A stretch of 60,770 nucleotides of DNA from Acidobacteriota bacterium (lineage in GTDB: Bacteria; Acidobacteriota; Vicinamibacteria; Vicinamibacterales; CAVVIG01): contig JAFDVO010000012.1 of NCBI GenBank assembly GCA_018268955.1, positions 1-60,770 on the forward strand, given 5' to 3'. Positions 43,471-53,300 of the stretch are shown piece by piece; position 1 is the stretch's first letter, and every line of letters begins with the position of its first letter. The notes beneath the pieces are model-generated. The model was not told the DNA's origin, searched no databases, and was given only the letters and a program-made list of their open reading frames with translations. The translations under genes were made by a program, and so were the position numbers.

Positions 43471-46133
43471 CACGCGAGCGCCTCTTTCTTCAGGTCGGCC
43501 AGCAGCGTGAGCGCCTCGATCGGCGTGATCCGGTCGACGTCCAGCGCCGCGAGCCGATCGCGCAGGTGATCGTCGGCCGGGGCCTGAAACAGCCCGAGCT
43601 GCTGCTGCGAGCTGTTGGGCGCCGCGCTCACGGAGGGCCGGCCTCCTCGGGCAAGTTCGTCGCGCTCGAGGGCCGAGAGGATTTCGCGCGCGCGTTCGAC
43701 CACCGGCGTCGGAAGCCCGGCGAGCCGCGCGACCTGGATGCCGTAGCTGCGGTCCGAGCGGCCCGGCACGATCTTGTGGAGGAAGATGATGTCGTCCTTC
43801 CACTCGCGCGCGGCCACGTGGTAGTTCGCCACGCCCGGGGTCGAGTCCGCAAGGTCGGTGAGTTCGTGGTAGTGGGTGGCGAACAGTGTCTTCGGGCGTA
43901 CGCGCGCGTTCGTGGCGAGGTGTTCCGCGACCGCCCAGGCGATGCTCAGGCCGTCAAAGGTGGCGGTGCCGCGGCCGATCTCGTCGAGCACGACGAGGCT
44001 GCGCGATGTCGCGCAGTGCAGGATGTTCGCCGTCTCCTGCATCTCGACCATGAAGGTGGAGTGGCCACGCGCGATGTTGTCGGAGGCGCCGACCCGCGCG
44101 AAGATCCGGTCCACCAGCGCGAGCTTGGCCTCCCGGGCAGGCACGAAGGAGCCGGCCTGGGCCATGACGCAGACGAGCGCGGTCTGCCGCAGGTAGGTCG
44201 ACTTGCCGCCCATGTTGGGGCCGGTCAGCACGACCAGCTGGCAGGTGGTCCCGTTCAGCGAGATGTCGTTCGGAACGTACGCTTCGCCGGCTCCGGCGGT
44301 CCGCCGCTCGACGACCGGGTGGCGGGCGTCGACGACCAGCATCTCGTCACCGTCGTGGACGTGCGGCTTGGTGTAGTTGTTCACCGCGGCGGTTTCGGCG
44401 AGCGCTGCGAGCACGTCCAGCGCGGCGATGGCGCGGGCCACCGCCTGGATCCTCGGGGACTCGGCGCCGATCGCCCGGCGCAACTGTTCGAACAGCTCGA
44501 GTTCTCGCTCGACGATCCGCTCGTCGGCCCCGACGACCTTCTCTTCGTACTCCTTCAGCGCGGGCGTGATGAAGCGCTCACCGCCGGCGATGGTCTGCTT
44601 CCGGTGATAGTCCGTCGGCACTGCGTGCAGGTTCGATTTCGAGATCTCGATGTAGTAGCCGAAGACGCGGTTGTAGCGGATCTTCAGCGACGCGATTCCG
44701 GTCCGCTGGCGCTCGCGTTCCTCCATCTCCGCGATGATCTGCTTGCCTGACCGGCTGATGCCGCGCAGGTCGTCGATCTCGGGGTCGAGCCCGTCCCGCG
44801 TGAAGCCGCCTTCACGCGCGAGCACGGGCGGGTCGTCGATCAGGGCCGACTCGATGCGGTCGCGCACGTCGGTCAGGTCGTCCAGTTCTGACGCGAGGGA
44901 GCGGAGCAGGGGCGCGTGCAGATCGGCGAGCAGCGTGCGCAGGCGCGGGATCAGGGACAGCGACTGCTTCAGGCCGACGAGGTCGCGCGGTCCGGCCGTC
45001 CCCATCGCGGCGCGTGCCACGAGCCGCTCGAGGTCCTGCACGCCCTTCAGCGCATCCCGCAGCTTGCCCCGCTCGGTCGCGCGGAACGCCAGGTCCTCGA
45101 CCGCATCGAGTCGGTCCCGGATCGGATCCAGCGCCACGAGCGGACGCAGCAGCCAGCCGCGCAGCGTGCGGCTCCCCATTGAGGTGACCGTGCGGTCCAG
45201 TTCCTCCAGCAGCGACCCCTCGCGCCCGCCCTCGGATCCCTGCACGATCTCGAGATGCCTGAGCGTGGTCGGGTCAATCAGCAGCGCGTCGGCACGCTGG
45301 CGGTAGGCGATCGCGCGCACGTGTGCGAGGTCGGCCTTCTGGGTGGTCCGCAGGTAATGCACCAGGGCGCCCGCTGCCCGGACCGCCGCAGGCTTCTGTT
45401 CGAGACCGAAGCCTTCGAGCCCGCCGGCCCGCAACTGGTCGAGCAGCGCGCGACGGGCGGCTTCGCCGTCGAAGGCCCAGCTTTCCACCGCGGTCACGGG
45501 CACGCCGGCGTCCGCCAGCTGCGGCCATTCGCCGTCGACCGCACGCTGGCGAGCGGCGAGATCGAGCCCCTGGACGTCGACCGGCACCACCACCTCGCGC
45601 GGACGCAGCACCATCAGCTCGTCGGCGAAGGCCTGCTGGCCGTCGGCGCCGACGTACTCGGTCGCCGAGAAGTCACCGGTCGAGACGTCGAGCAGGGCGA
45701 CGCCGAGCGTGGAACGGTCCTTGACCGCGTGACGCACGACCGCCATGAGGAATGCGGGCTCGCGCGCGTCGAGATAGCTACTGTCCGTGAAGGTGCCGGG
45801 GGAGACGACCCGGACGACTTCGCGTTTGACCAGCCCCTTGGCCTTCTTCGGGTCCTCCACCTGATCGCAGATGGCAACCCGGAACCCCTTCTTGACGAGC
45901 CGCGCGATGTAGCCGTCGGCCGCGTGAAAGGGCACGCCGCACATGGGAATGCCGGTGCCCGATGCGTCCTTGGAGCGCGAGGTGAGGGTGAGTTCGAGGG
46001 CGCGGGCGGCGACGAGCGCGTCTTCGTAGAACATCTCGTAGAAGTCGCCCATCCTGAAGAACAGGATGGCGTCGCGATGCTGCTGCTTGGCGTCGAGGTA
46101 CTGCCGCATCGCCGGCGTCGCCGACGTTGACAT
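43470..46133 (-). CDS. mutS: DNA mismatch repair protein MutS
   Basis: An 887-residue protein that recognises mismatches and recruits MutL. The mismatch-reading Phe-x-Glu is FYE at residues 31-33 (ILFFRMGDFYEMF). The ABC ATPase has Walker A TGPNMGGKST (about 636-645), the signature region ARGHSTFMVEM, Walker B VVLDEIGRGTATFDG and FATHYHEL. Length matches MutS1. The ATG at 46133 is favoured because upstream in-frame codons run into tsaB. TAAACT lies 8 bases before the ATG, with AAGGAT between. mutL is not in the window. Confidence 0.97.
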   Translation of the reverse strand: MSTSATPAMRQYLDAKQQHRDAILFFRMGDFYEMFYEDALVAARALELTLTSRSKDASGTGIPMCGVPFHAADGYIARLVKKGFRVAICDQVEDPKKAKGLVKREVVRVVSPGTFTDSSYLDAREPAFLMAVVRHAVKDRSTLGVALLDVSTGDFSATEYVGADGQQAFADELMVLRPREVVVPVDVQGLDLAARQRAVDGEWPQLADAGVPVTAVESWAFDGEAARRALLDQLRAGGLEGFGLEQKPAAVRAAGALVHYLRTTQKADLAHVRAIAYRQRADALLIDPTTLRHLEIVQGSEGGREGSLLEELDRTVTSMGSRTLRGWLLRPLVALDPIRDRLDAVEDLAFRATERGKLRDALKGVQDLERLVARAAMGTAGPRDLVGLKQSLSLIPRLRTLLADLHAPLLRSLASELDDLTDVRDRIESALIDDPPVLAREGGFTRDGLDPEIDDLRGISRSGKQIIAEMEERERQRTGIASLKIRYNRVFGYYIEISKSNLHAVPTDYHRKQTIAGGERFITPALKEYEEKVVGADERIVERELELFEQLRRAIGAESPRIQAVARAIAALDVLAALAETAAVNNYTKPHVHDGDEMLVVDARHPVVERRTAGAGEAYVPNDISLNGTTCQLVVLTGPNMGGKSTYLRQTALVCVMAQAGSFVPAREAKLALVDRIFARVGASDNIARGHSTFMVEMQETANILHCATSRSLVVLDEIGRGTATFDGLSIAWAVAEHLATNARVRPKTLFATHYHELTDLADSTPGVANYHVAAREWKDDIIFLHKIVPGRSDRSYGIQVARLAGLPTPVVERAREILSALERDELARGGRPSVSAAPNSSQQQLGLFQAPADDHLRDRLAALDVDRITPIEALTLLADLKKEALA

Positions 46134-46140
46134 ATCCTTG

Positions 46141-46147
46141 TAGTTTA
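46141..46147. promoter_or_regulatory. symmetric bidirectional -10 between mutS and tsaB
   Basis: In the 18-bp gap between the divergent ATGs, TAGTTTA reads TAGTTT rightward (5 bases before the tsaB ATG) and TAAACT leftward (8 bases before the mutS ATG). Both fit TAnnnT, so one site could drive two nearly leaderless transcripts. Confidence 0.5.
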
Positions 46148-46151
46148 CCGC

Positions 46152-46856
46152 ATGCGAGTACTCGCCCTGGACACCACGACCCGCGCCGGCAGCGCCGCCG
46201 TCATCGTCGACGGACGCGTGCTGGCCGAGCACGTCGGGGACGGCACGCGCACCCACGCGGAACGCCTGCCCCGTGAGCTCCTGGAGGTGCTCGAGGCGGC
46301 CGGGATGAGGACGGCCGACATCGATCTGTTCGCAGTCGCGTGTGGACCTGGGTCGTTCACTGGGCTGCGAATCGGGATCGCCACGATCCAGGGGCTGGCC
46401 TTCGTGCACCAGCGGCCGGTCGCGCCGGTCTCGGTGCTTCGGGCGCTGGCGGAAGTGGCGGTGGGGGAGTTGCCGGTGGGCGCGCGCGCGGGTGCGTGGA
46501 TGGATGCCGCCCGTCGCGAGGTCTTCAGCGCGCTCTACGATGTGCTGCGCGTCGCGGCCGACGGCGGCGTCGCCGAGCTCGCGGAGGTGGAAGGGCCGCG
46601 GGTCGGCGTGCCGCTTAACGTGGTCGCTCGCTGGAACGAGGCTGGTGCGCCACAGGCCGTGTGCGGAGACGGCGCGGCGCTCTACGCCGCAGTTGTCCCC
46701 CCGGGCACGACGATCGTGCCGGCGCCCCCGCTCGCCGGCACGATTGGCCGCCTCGCGCCACTCGTGCAGGCGGTGCACCCCGCCGGCGTCCAGCCGCTCT
46801 ACGTCCGCCGGTCCGACGCGGAACTGGCGCGCGACGCCGTTGCGCAACCCCGATGA
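46152..46856 (+). CDS. tsaB: tRNA threonylcarbamoyladenosine biosynthesis protein TsaB
   Basis: TsaB is the structural partner of TsaD in making t6A37 in ANN-reading tRNAs. The 234-residue ASKHA-fold protein has the signature MRVLALDTTTRAGSAAVI, RLPRELLEVLEAAGM and FAVACGPGSFTGLRIGIATIQGLA. Its stop overlaps the rimI start. tsaD and tsaE are not present here. Confidence 0.95.
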   Translation: MRVLALDTTTRAGSAAVIVDGRVLAEHVGDGTRTHAERLPRELLEVLEAAGMRTADIDLFAVACGPGSFTGLRIGIATIQGLAFVHQRPVAPVSVLRALAEVAVGELPVGARAGAWMDAARREVFSALYDVLRVAADGGVAELAEVEGPRVGVPLNVVARWNEAGAPQAVCGDGAALYAAVVPPGTTIVPAPPLAGTIGRLAPLVQAVHPAGVQPLYVRRSDAELARDAVAQPR

Positions 46857-47323
46857 TGGACTGCGTCATCCGGGCGGTCCGGGCCGAGCAGGACATCGAG
46901 GACATCCTGCGCATCGAGTCGGTGACGTTCACGCGCCCGTGGACGCGTGAGATGTACCTGTCCGAGCTCGAGCACCACGACGTCGCGTTCTTCTACGTCG
47001 CCCGCGACCCCGTGGGAGAAGCGGTGGGGTTCTGCTCTTGGTGGCTGGTCCTCGACGAAGTGCACATCAACAACCTCGCTGTGCTGCCGGAGCATCGCCG
47101 TGCCGGTGTGGCCACGCAGCTGCTCGACCGCGTGCTCGCGGACGGGGCGGCGCGCGGCGCGCATCGAGCCACGCTCGAGGTCCGTCGCTCGAATGAGCCC
47201 GCGCTGAAGCTGTACGAAAAGGCGGGCTTCCGGGTCGCCGGCGTGCGCCGCAACTACTATTCACACCCAGACGAGGATGCGCTGGTGCTCTGGCGTGAAC
47301 GCTCCCCTATGGACCGGAGTTGA
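46853..47323 (+). CDS. rimI: ribosomal protein S18 alanine N-acetyltransferase, GNAT family
   Basis: A 156-residue GNAT acetyltransferase. FTRPWTREMYLSEL is the RimI N-terminal signature, VHINNLAVLPEHRRAGVATQLL is the acetyl-CoA loop (Q/RxxGxG/A), and RSNEPALKLYEKAGFRVAGVRRNYY is the conserved C-terminal part. The usual target is the N-terminal alanine of ribosomal protein S18. The gene overlaps tsaB by four bases (ATGA), the widespread tsaB-rimI pairing, which supports the assignment. Confidence 0.93.
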   Translation: MMDCVIRAVRAEQDIEDILRIESVTFTRPWTREMYLSELEHHDVAFFYVARDPVGEAVGFCSWWLVLDEVHINNLAVLPEHRRAGVATQLLDRVLADGAARGAHRATLEVRRSNEPALKLYEKAGFRVAGVRRNYYSHPDEDALVLWRERSPMDRS

Positions 47324-47425
47324 ATCGTCACTGGGGGTGTGCTACGTTCGGGCTAACAGGGTCGGTGCGAAGGCGCTGCCTGTAACAGCCCTTCCGCAAC
47401 GGTCCTGCCTTCAAGGAGGCGGACC

Positions 47426-47650
47426 ATGATTGAGCTGCCACAGGACGTGAGGGCTCGGCTGCTCGAGAACGAGGAATTCAACCATCTCGCGTCGCAGCAT
47501 CACGAGCTCGAAGATCGCCTGCACGAACTCCTGAACAAACCCCACCCGTCCGAACCCGACCTGCTCGAAGAAGCCAGCCTCAAGAAACGGAAGCTCGCGC
47601 TGAAGGACCGCATGGAAGCGATCGCGCGCGAGGTCCGTACGATGCACTGA
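47426..47650 (+). CDS. YdcH-like (DUF465) small coiled-coil protein
   Basis: A 74-residue, highly charged, mostly helical protein. The pattern NHLASQHHELEDRLHELL followed by LKKRKLALKDRMEAIARE is characteristic of the YdcH/DUF465 family, whose function is not well defined. A strong AAGGAGG precedes the ATG. TACGTT at 47342-47347 may be its -10, giving a leader of about 75 bases. psd follows 71 bases later. Confidence 0.9.
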   Translation: MIELPQDVRARLLENEEFNHLASQHHELEDRLHELLNKPHPSEPDLLEEASLKKRKLALKDRMEAIAREVRTMH

Positions 47651-47708
47651 CGCCCGACGACGGTTCACAATCGCCTTCATCATGGACACCGGTCCGACGG
47701 GTGTCCTT

Positions 47709-47714
47709 TAGACT
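47709..47714 (+). promoter_or_regulatory. -10 element placing the psd transcript start at its ATG
   Basis: TAGACT ends 7 bases before the ATG at 47722, so transcription is predicted to start at or one base before the start codon (leaderless). No ribosome site is present. Confidence 0.45.
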
Positions 47715-47721
47715 AGGGTCG

Positions 47722-48348
47722 ATGCGAGTCGACCCTGCTGGTTATCCCTTCATTGGCGTGTCGGCGGGCCTGGCGCTTGTGGCCGGGCTCGTCGTCTCGC
47801 CCTGGCTGGCGCTGCCGTTCGTGCTGCTGGCCGGCTTCTTTCTCTTCTTCTTCCGCGACCCAGACCGTACGGCTGCCCCCGGCGACGACCTCGTGCTGTC
47901 TCCCGCTGACGGCCGCGTGCTGGTGGCGGGACCGGCGGTGGCGAACGCCGCACCCGCAGGGGACTGGCAGCAGATCAGCATCTTCCTGTCGCCCATGAAC
48001 GTGCACGTCAACCGGGTGCCTGTCTCGGGGCGGGTGACGAAGGTGTCGTACACGCCGGGACGGTTCCTGCCCGCGTACGCGCACGATGCCGCGACGGCGA
48101 ACGAACGCAGCGAGATCTGGATCGATCATCGTGGCCAGCCGATTGTCGCGCGGCAGATCGTCGGCGTGCTCGCACGCCGGGTCGTCTGTCGTCTGCAGGC
48201 GGGCGTGGACGTCCGCGCGGGGGACCGCTACGGCGTGATGAAGTTCGGGTCGCGAATGGACATCTTCCTGCCGATGTCCGCGGAGTTGAAGGTGGAGGTC
48301 GGCGCGGTCGTGCGCGCCGCGGAGACCATCATCGCGGTGCTACACTGA
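47722..48348 (+). CDS. psd: phosphatidylserine decarboxylase, short (type II-like) form
   Basis: Psd converts phosphatidylserine to phosphatidylethanolamine at the inner membrane. This is the short 208-residue form. A hydrophobic segment (about 11-44) is followed by FFRDPDRTAAPGDDLVLSPADG and the core FLSPMNVHVNRVPVSG. The self-cleavage site forming the pyruvoyl group is G176-S177 in VMKFGSRMDIFLP. The ATG at 47722 is favoured over a GTG at 47701 because of the -10 just upstream and the normal N-terminus. pssA follows after 11 bases, so the two consecutive steps are neighbours. Confidence 0.92.
   Translation: MRVDPAGYPFIGVSAGLALVAGLVVSPWLALPFVLLAGFFLFFFRDPDRTAAPGDDLVLSPADGRVLVAGPAVANAAPAGDWQQISIFLSPMNVHVNRVPVSGRVTKVSYTPGRFLPAYAHDAATANERSEIWIDHRGQPIVARQIVGVLARRVVCRLQAGVDVRAGDRYGVMKFGSRMDIFLPMSAELKVEVGAVVRAAETIIAVLH
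48341..48346 (+). promoter_or_regulatory. -10 element inside the psd 3' end, before pssA
   Basis: TACACT overlaps the last psd codons and lies 13 bases before the pssA ATG. It could give pssA its own start with a leader of about 7 bases. Confidence 0.35.
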
Positions 48349-48359
48349 ACCGCCCGACG

Positions 48360-49202
48360 ATGGACACTCCGCACGAACCGACGACTGACGACACCCAGAT
48401 GCGGTTTCTGCGCCGCCAGTCCGACCGGCGTCCGCGGGTCCGGCGCGGGGTCGCGCTGCTGCCCAGCCTCTTCACCATGGGCAACATGTTCTGCGGCTAC
48501 TCCTGCATCATCTACTCGCTGCGGGGGGACTTCGAGAGCGCGGCACCGTACATCGGCATCTCGATCGTGCTGGACATGCTGGACGGCCGCATCGCGCGCC
48601 TGACCGGCACGTCCAGCGAGTTCGGCCTGCAGCTCGATTCGCTCGCCGACGCCATTTCTTTCGGCGTCGCGCCGGCGATTCTTGCCTACTCGTGGGGGCT
48701 GCACCCGCTCGGCCGGCTCGGCATGTTCTCCGGGTTCCTGTTCGTGAGCGCCGCGGTCCTCCGGCTCGCCCGGTTCAACGTGCAGAGCGCCGCTGGCGGC
48801 GACAAGCGGTACTTCGTCGGGATGCCCAGCCCGGCGGCGGCCGGTGTCCCGGCCGCGACGGTCTACATGTTCTCCGATGGCGTGACAGACTACCGCGCCG
48901 CCCTCGCGGCGCTCGCGATGGTGCTGGTCCCCGCGGTCCTCATGGTCAGCACGATCCGGTTCCGCAGTTTCAAGACGCTCGACCTGCAGATGCGCCGGCC
49001 GTACACGGTGCTGTTCTTCGTTGCGGCGGGGCTGATGGCCATCGCCACGCATCCCCGGATTGTGCTCGTCGCGATGGCCTACACGTATCTCGCCTCGGCG
49101 TTCATCGGCCTGGCGCTCACGCGCTTCCGCCATCGCGGGCACTACGCGGCGGCGGCGCCGGCGCCCCTGGAGCCGCCCTCGGCCGACGCCGCCAATCGCT
49201 AG
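48360..49202 (+). CDS. pssA: CDP-diacylglycerol-serine O-phosphatidyltransferase
   Basis: PssA makes phosphatidylserine from CDP-diacylglycerol and serine. The 280-residue integral membrane protein carries the full CDP-alcohol phosphotransferase signature: D72, D75-G76, A79-R80, G89, D93, D97 within LDMLDGRIARL and FGLQLDSLADAISFG. The arginine-rich N-terminus (residues 15-29) and LLPSLFTMGNMFCGY precede the first helix. psd is directly upstream. The end faces the aldo/keto reductase with only three bases between stops. Confidence 0.95.
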   Translation: MDTPHEPTTDDTQMRFLRRQSDRRPRVRRGVALLPSLFTMGNMFCGYSCIIYSLRGDFESAAPYIGISIVLDMLDGRIARLTGTSSEFGLQLDSLADAISFGVAPAILAYSWGLHPLGRLGMFSGFLFVSAAVLRLARFNVQSAAGGDKRYFVGMPSPAAAGVPAATVYMFSDGVTDYRAALAALAMVLVPAVLMVSTIRFRSFKTLDLQMRRPYTVLFFVAAGLMAIATHPRIVLVAMAYTYLASAFIGLALTRFRHRGHYAAAAPAPLEPPSADAANR

Positions 49203-49205
49203 CGC

Positions 49206-50261
49206 TTACGACCTGGCGGGCGGCTTCGTCGTCGCGAACCGCCGCTCCTGGCCGGGCAGGCGATCGTCGCTCGCTGCCGCGCTCATCCACGCCGGGTACT
49301 CCGGCGCAAGGCGGCTGACCGCGTCGAGTTCCTGCAACTCCTCAGGCGTCAGGAGCAGGTCGACGGACTTGAGGTTGTCCTCGAGCTGCTGCATCTTGCG
49401 CGCGCCAATGATGACGCTGGTCGTGACCGGCTGGGCGAGCAACCACGCGATGGCGACCTGCGCTGCGATTGCACCGCGCGCGCCCGCGATGCGGTTGAGC
49501 ACGTCGACGATGTCGTAGGCCCGCTCCTTGTTGATCGGCGGGAAGTCGAACGACGCGCGACGTCCCGCATCGTCGGAACTGCTGCGGGTGAACTTGCCGG
49601 AGAGGAAGCCTCCCGCCAGAGGGCTCCAGACGAGGAGCCCGAGCTTCTGGTCCTGCAGCAGCGGGACGATCTCGCGTTCGAGTTCGCGACCGGCCAGCGA
49701 GTAGTACGACTGGGTGCAGCGGAACCGTTCGAGGTGCTGCTCGCGAGAGATGGCGAGCGCCTTCATGATCTGCCACGCCGCGTAGTTCGAGCACCCGATG
49801 TAGCGGACCTTCCCGGCACGTACCAGGTCGTCGAGCGCGCGCAGCGTGTCCTCCAGGTTCGTCAGCACGTCGAAGCGATGGACCTGGTACAGGTCGATGT
49901 AGTCGGTACCAAGGCGCTGCAGGCTGGCCTCGACCGCCTGCATGATGTGCAGGCGTGACAGGCCGACGTCATTCGCCCCGGGGCCCATGCGCCCGCGGAC
50001 CTTGGTCGCAAGCACGACCTGGTGCCGACGTCCGGCCAGTGCCTTGCCAAGCATCGTCTCGGATTCGCCCAGCGAGTAGACGTTGGCCGTATCGATGAAG
50101 TTGATGCCCGCCTCCATCGAACGGTGCACGATCGCGTCCACGCCCGCCTGATCCAGGCCCGCGATCACTTCCCACATGCCGCCACTGCCGCCGAACGTCA
50201 TCGCGCCGAGGCACAGTTCCGACACGAACACTCCGGTGTCTGCCAGTTGCCGATATTTCAT
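49206..50261 (-). CDS. aldo/keto reductase
   Basis: A 351-residue NADPH-dependent TIM-barrel reductase of the YhdN/YdhF-like class. The catalytic tetrad is visible: D and Y in NFIDTANVYSLGESE, K in VLATKVRGR and H in DLYQVHRFD. The cofactor region is SVIIGARKMQQLEDN. Substrate is unknown; such enzymes reduce aldehydes, ketones or sugars. The ATG at 50261 (MKYRQLADTG) is the usual family start and has GAGAGGG upstream; an in-frame extension of 14 residues is less likely. Confidence 0.93.
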   Translation of the reverse strand: MKYRQLADTGVFVSELCLGAMTFGGSGGMWEVIAGLDQAGVDAIVHRSMEAGINFIDTANVYSLGESETMLGKALAGRRHQVVLATKVRGRMGPGANDVGLSRLHIMQAVEASLQRLGTDYIDLYQVHRFDVLTNLEDTLRALDDLVRAGKVRYIGCSNYAAWQIMKALAISREQHLERFRCTQSYYSLAGRELEREIVPLLQDQKLGLLVWSPLAGGFLSGKFTRSSSDDAGRRASFDFPPINKERAYDIVDVLNRIAGARGAIAAQVAIAWLLAQPVTTSVIIGARKMQQLEDNLKSVDLLLTPEELQELDAVSRLAPEYPAWMSAAASDDRLPGQERRFATTKPPARS

Positions 50262-50334
50262 CGAGCCCTCTCGTCCTGAAGGATGACTATCCACGATAGC
50301 CACGAGTTAGCGCGTCATAGTGTCACGTTGCCCA

Positions 50335-53300
50335 TCATTCCGCGGTGGGCAGGTGCATCGTCACGGTGGTGCCGACGCCGCGTTCGCTGCGGACGGCAAT
50401 GGTGCCGCCGATCAGCTCGACGTTGCGCCGAGCGATCGTGAGCCCGAGGCCGGTGCCGGTGGCCTTCGTGGAGAAATAGGGCTCGAAGATCCGCGCGAGC
50501 GCCTCGGCGTCCATGCCGACGCCGGTGTCGGTGACCTCGACTGCCACGCATGGCGGGGCCCCGGCTCCGTCGTGCTGGACCTCGCCCGCGAACGCCGCGA
50601 TCGTCAGCTCGCCGCCGCCCGGCATCGCGTGCAGCGCGTTCTCGATGACGTTGGTCAGCGCTCGTCCGAACAGCGTGCGGTCGATGAAGACGCGGGGCAG
50701 TGCGGGCTGCACCTGCACGTCGATCGAGACGCGGCCCGCAAGGCCGGTCCGGTAGGGCTCGACGACCTCGTCGAAGAGAGCGGCAAGGTCGGTCGACTCC
50801 GGCCTCGCGGTTGGCGACGACGCGAAGCTGGAGAACTCGCTGGAGATCTGGCGCAGCAGCGTCACCTGCGACAGGATGGACGAGACGCATTCATCGAGCA
50901 CGGGTGACAGGGGCCGGCCGCGATCGATGTTCACGCGACGAGCATGTTCGGCCGACAGCTGAATCGGGGTGAGGGGGTTCTTGATGTCGTGCGCCACCTG
51001 GCGCGCCATGTCGGCCCAGGCCTCGAGCCGCTGCGTACGTTCGAGATTGGCGCGTTGCGTCTTGAGGTCGGCGGCCATCCTGTTGAAGTCCTCAACGAGT
51101 CGGCGCAACTCATCCGACGAGGTGGCGGCAATGCGCGCATCGAGATCGCCACGAGCGATGCGGCGGGTGGCCCGGGTCAGCCGGTTCACGGGGTCCGCGA
51201 TCCGCTCTGCCATCCAGTACCCGAGCGCCGATCCGAGGAGCACGAACAGCACCGCGGCAGACAGGACGCGGCGATCGAGTTCGTCGATCTGCTGCTCGAT
51301 CTCCCGCTGCCGGAGCGTCTGCGGGACGGTGACGATCCCTTCCCGCACGCCCGCGCGCACCGGCGCTGCCGCGACGAGGTAGCTCGGCGAACTGCCCAGC
51401 CCCTCGACGACGACGGTCGTCGGCAGCTTGTCGAGGGCAATGGCACGGTAGACATCCGCCGGCGTCCGTGACGGCAGGAGCCTCGACGCAAACAGGGGTC
51501 GCTCGCTGGTGGCCCGCAGCCGTGGTCCGTCGAAGAGGTTCACGTCCTGATCGATCGCCCGCCGGACGAGCAGCATGAACTCGTCGTCGATCAGGTCGAG
51601 CGAGCCGGCGCCGCGCTGCTGCAGGGCGACGTAGTCCTCGATCAGGCGCTGTGCCACCGTGGCCGTCTTGACCGCCGATTCCTCGACGCCAGCACGGAAC
51701 TGATTCGCCAGGTACGTGCTCGCCGCCAGGGCGAGGACCACCACGGGAATGATGGCGGCGGCGACGAAGGCAATGAAGAGCTTGCGGTAGAAGCTGGACC
51801 GGATCTCCCGCAGCAGAGCGCGGCCGCTCGCGGGTGTCTGGGCCGTGAGCGCGTTGAACACGCTGGCGCCGACGAGGAGCAGCGCGTAGAGCACGCCGGC
51901 GAAGAACACCAGCTCGCCGAGGTTGATGAGGTGATTGAACCAGGTCAGCACCGGATAGCCGAGCGCGTAGATGCCGCCGCGGTCGTTGAAGAAGTAGACC
52001 CTGAATGCCTGTCCGTCGCGGACGACCCGCTGCCACTGCGGGTCTCTCGACCTGCTCATTCGCTCGAAGATGTCGTCGTCCAGGGGCCACACCCTGGTGC
52101 CGGATGCGTAGAGCGGTGCGCGGCTCCAGCCGTAGAACGCCAGTTCGACGTCGTGGCCGAACGTCGTTTCGGGCTCGATGCCGCGAGGCATGAGCGATTC
52201 GAGATACGGGTTCGGGGACGAGACGAAGGGCAGCGTTCGGTAGTCCAGCTGGGCACGCACGACGATGCCGCCCACCCGGCGTCCGCCGACGCACAGCGCG
52301 CGGCTGGCGCGCAGCACGTTCCGCAGGGTGGAACCGAACGGCGACACCTCTTCGTAGACCTCCCAGTCCCGGCATGAGCCGCCGCGATACTCGGGGGCGG
52401 TGTACTCGGGGAGGTCCAGTGCGAACCGGCTGACGAGGCGTCCGCCGCTGCCATACAGTTCGATGGCGGACGTCGTACGCGACCGCGCGAGCTCGGTCTG
52501 CGACCAGACGATGAAGGCGCGGTCGGTGGTGGGGGCGGCCACCTCGGAGGAGCGCGTGACGAAGTCGGCCAGCGCCGGCATCGCATCGATCGCATCGAGC
52601 GCCTGCGGCAGTCTGCGGGACTGCAGGTCCTCGCGCTGGCTCGCCACCAGCGGCGCCAGATCGCTCGCGACGAGCCGCTCGCGGGCCGCGACGCTGAACG
52701 CGTTCAGCGACGGATAGAACGCCAGCGCGGGGAGCGCGAGCCCGAGGAAGAAGGTGCCCAGGCGCGCGGCCTGCGACGCACGCCGGGTCGCGCCCCGCGG
52801 ACGGGCGAGGAGCGCCGCGGCAAAGCCCGCGGCGCCGAGCGCGAGCAGCAGCGGACCTCCTGGCACGGCACTCGCGCGATCCGAGGACAGCCACGCCACG
52901 ACGAGGAGCGCGCCGATGAGCGCCGAGCCGACCGTGAGCAGCCGGGTCCCCTTGTGGCGCGTCGTGCGCCACAGCAGCGACGGGGCGCGCAGCACGCCAG
53001 CGACCCCCCAGACGGCCGAGGCGTTCATCAGCACCAGGCCGGCGACCGTGCCGAGCCGCGCGGGCTCGAACGGATGGAGCGAGAAGCGCAGCAGATCCTG
53101 GGCGGTGCCGCTAGCGATTCGGGCCAGCACGCCTTCGTACGCCCACAGGAGTCCTGCCGCCAACGCGCCGACGAGGACGTAGCCCGCGATGGTCAGAGCC
53201 GTGCCGGTACCTTCGCGGAGGATGAGCCGGATCCGGGGAGAGGACACGCGGCGTCGATCCATGGTGTCCAGCGCGAGCCACACGACGGCCGCGAGGAGCA

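Noticed and set aside
46134..46847. N-terminal extension of mutS by about 238 codons
   Set aside because: The extension is antisense to tsaB; MutS homology begins at the ATG at 46133.
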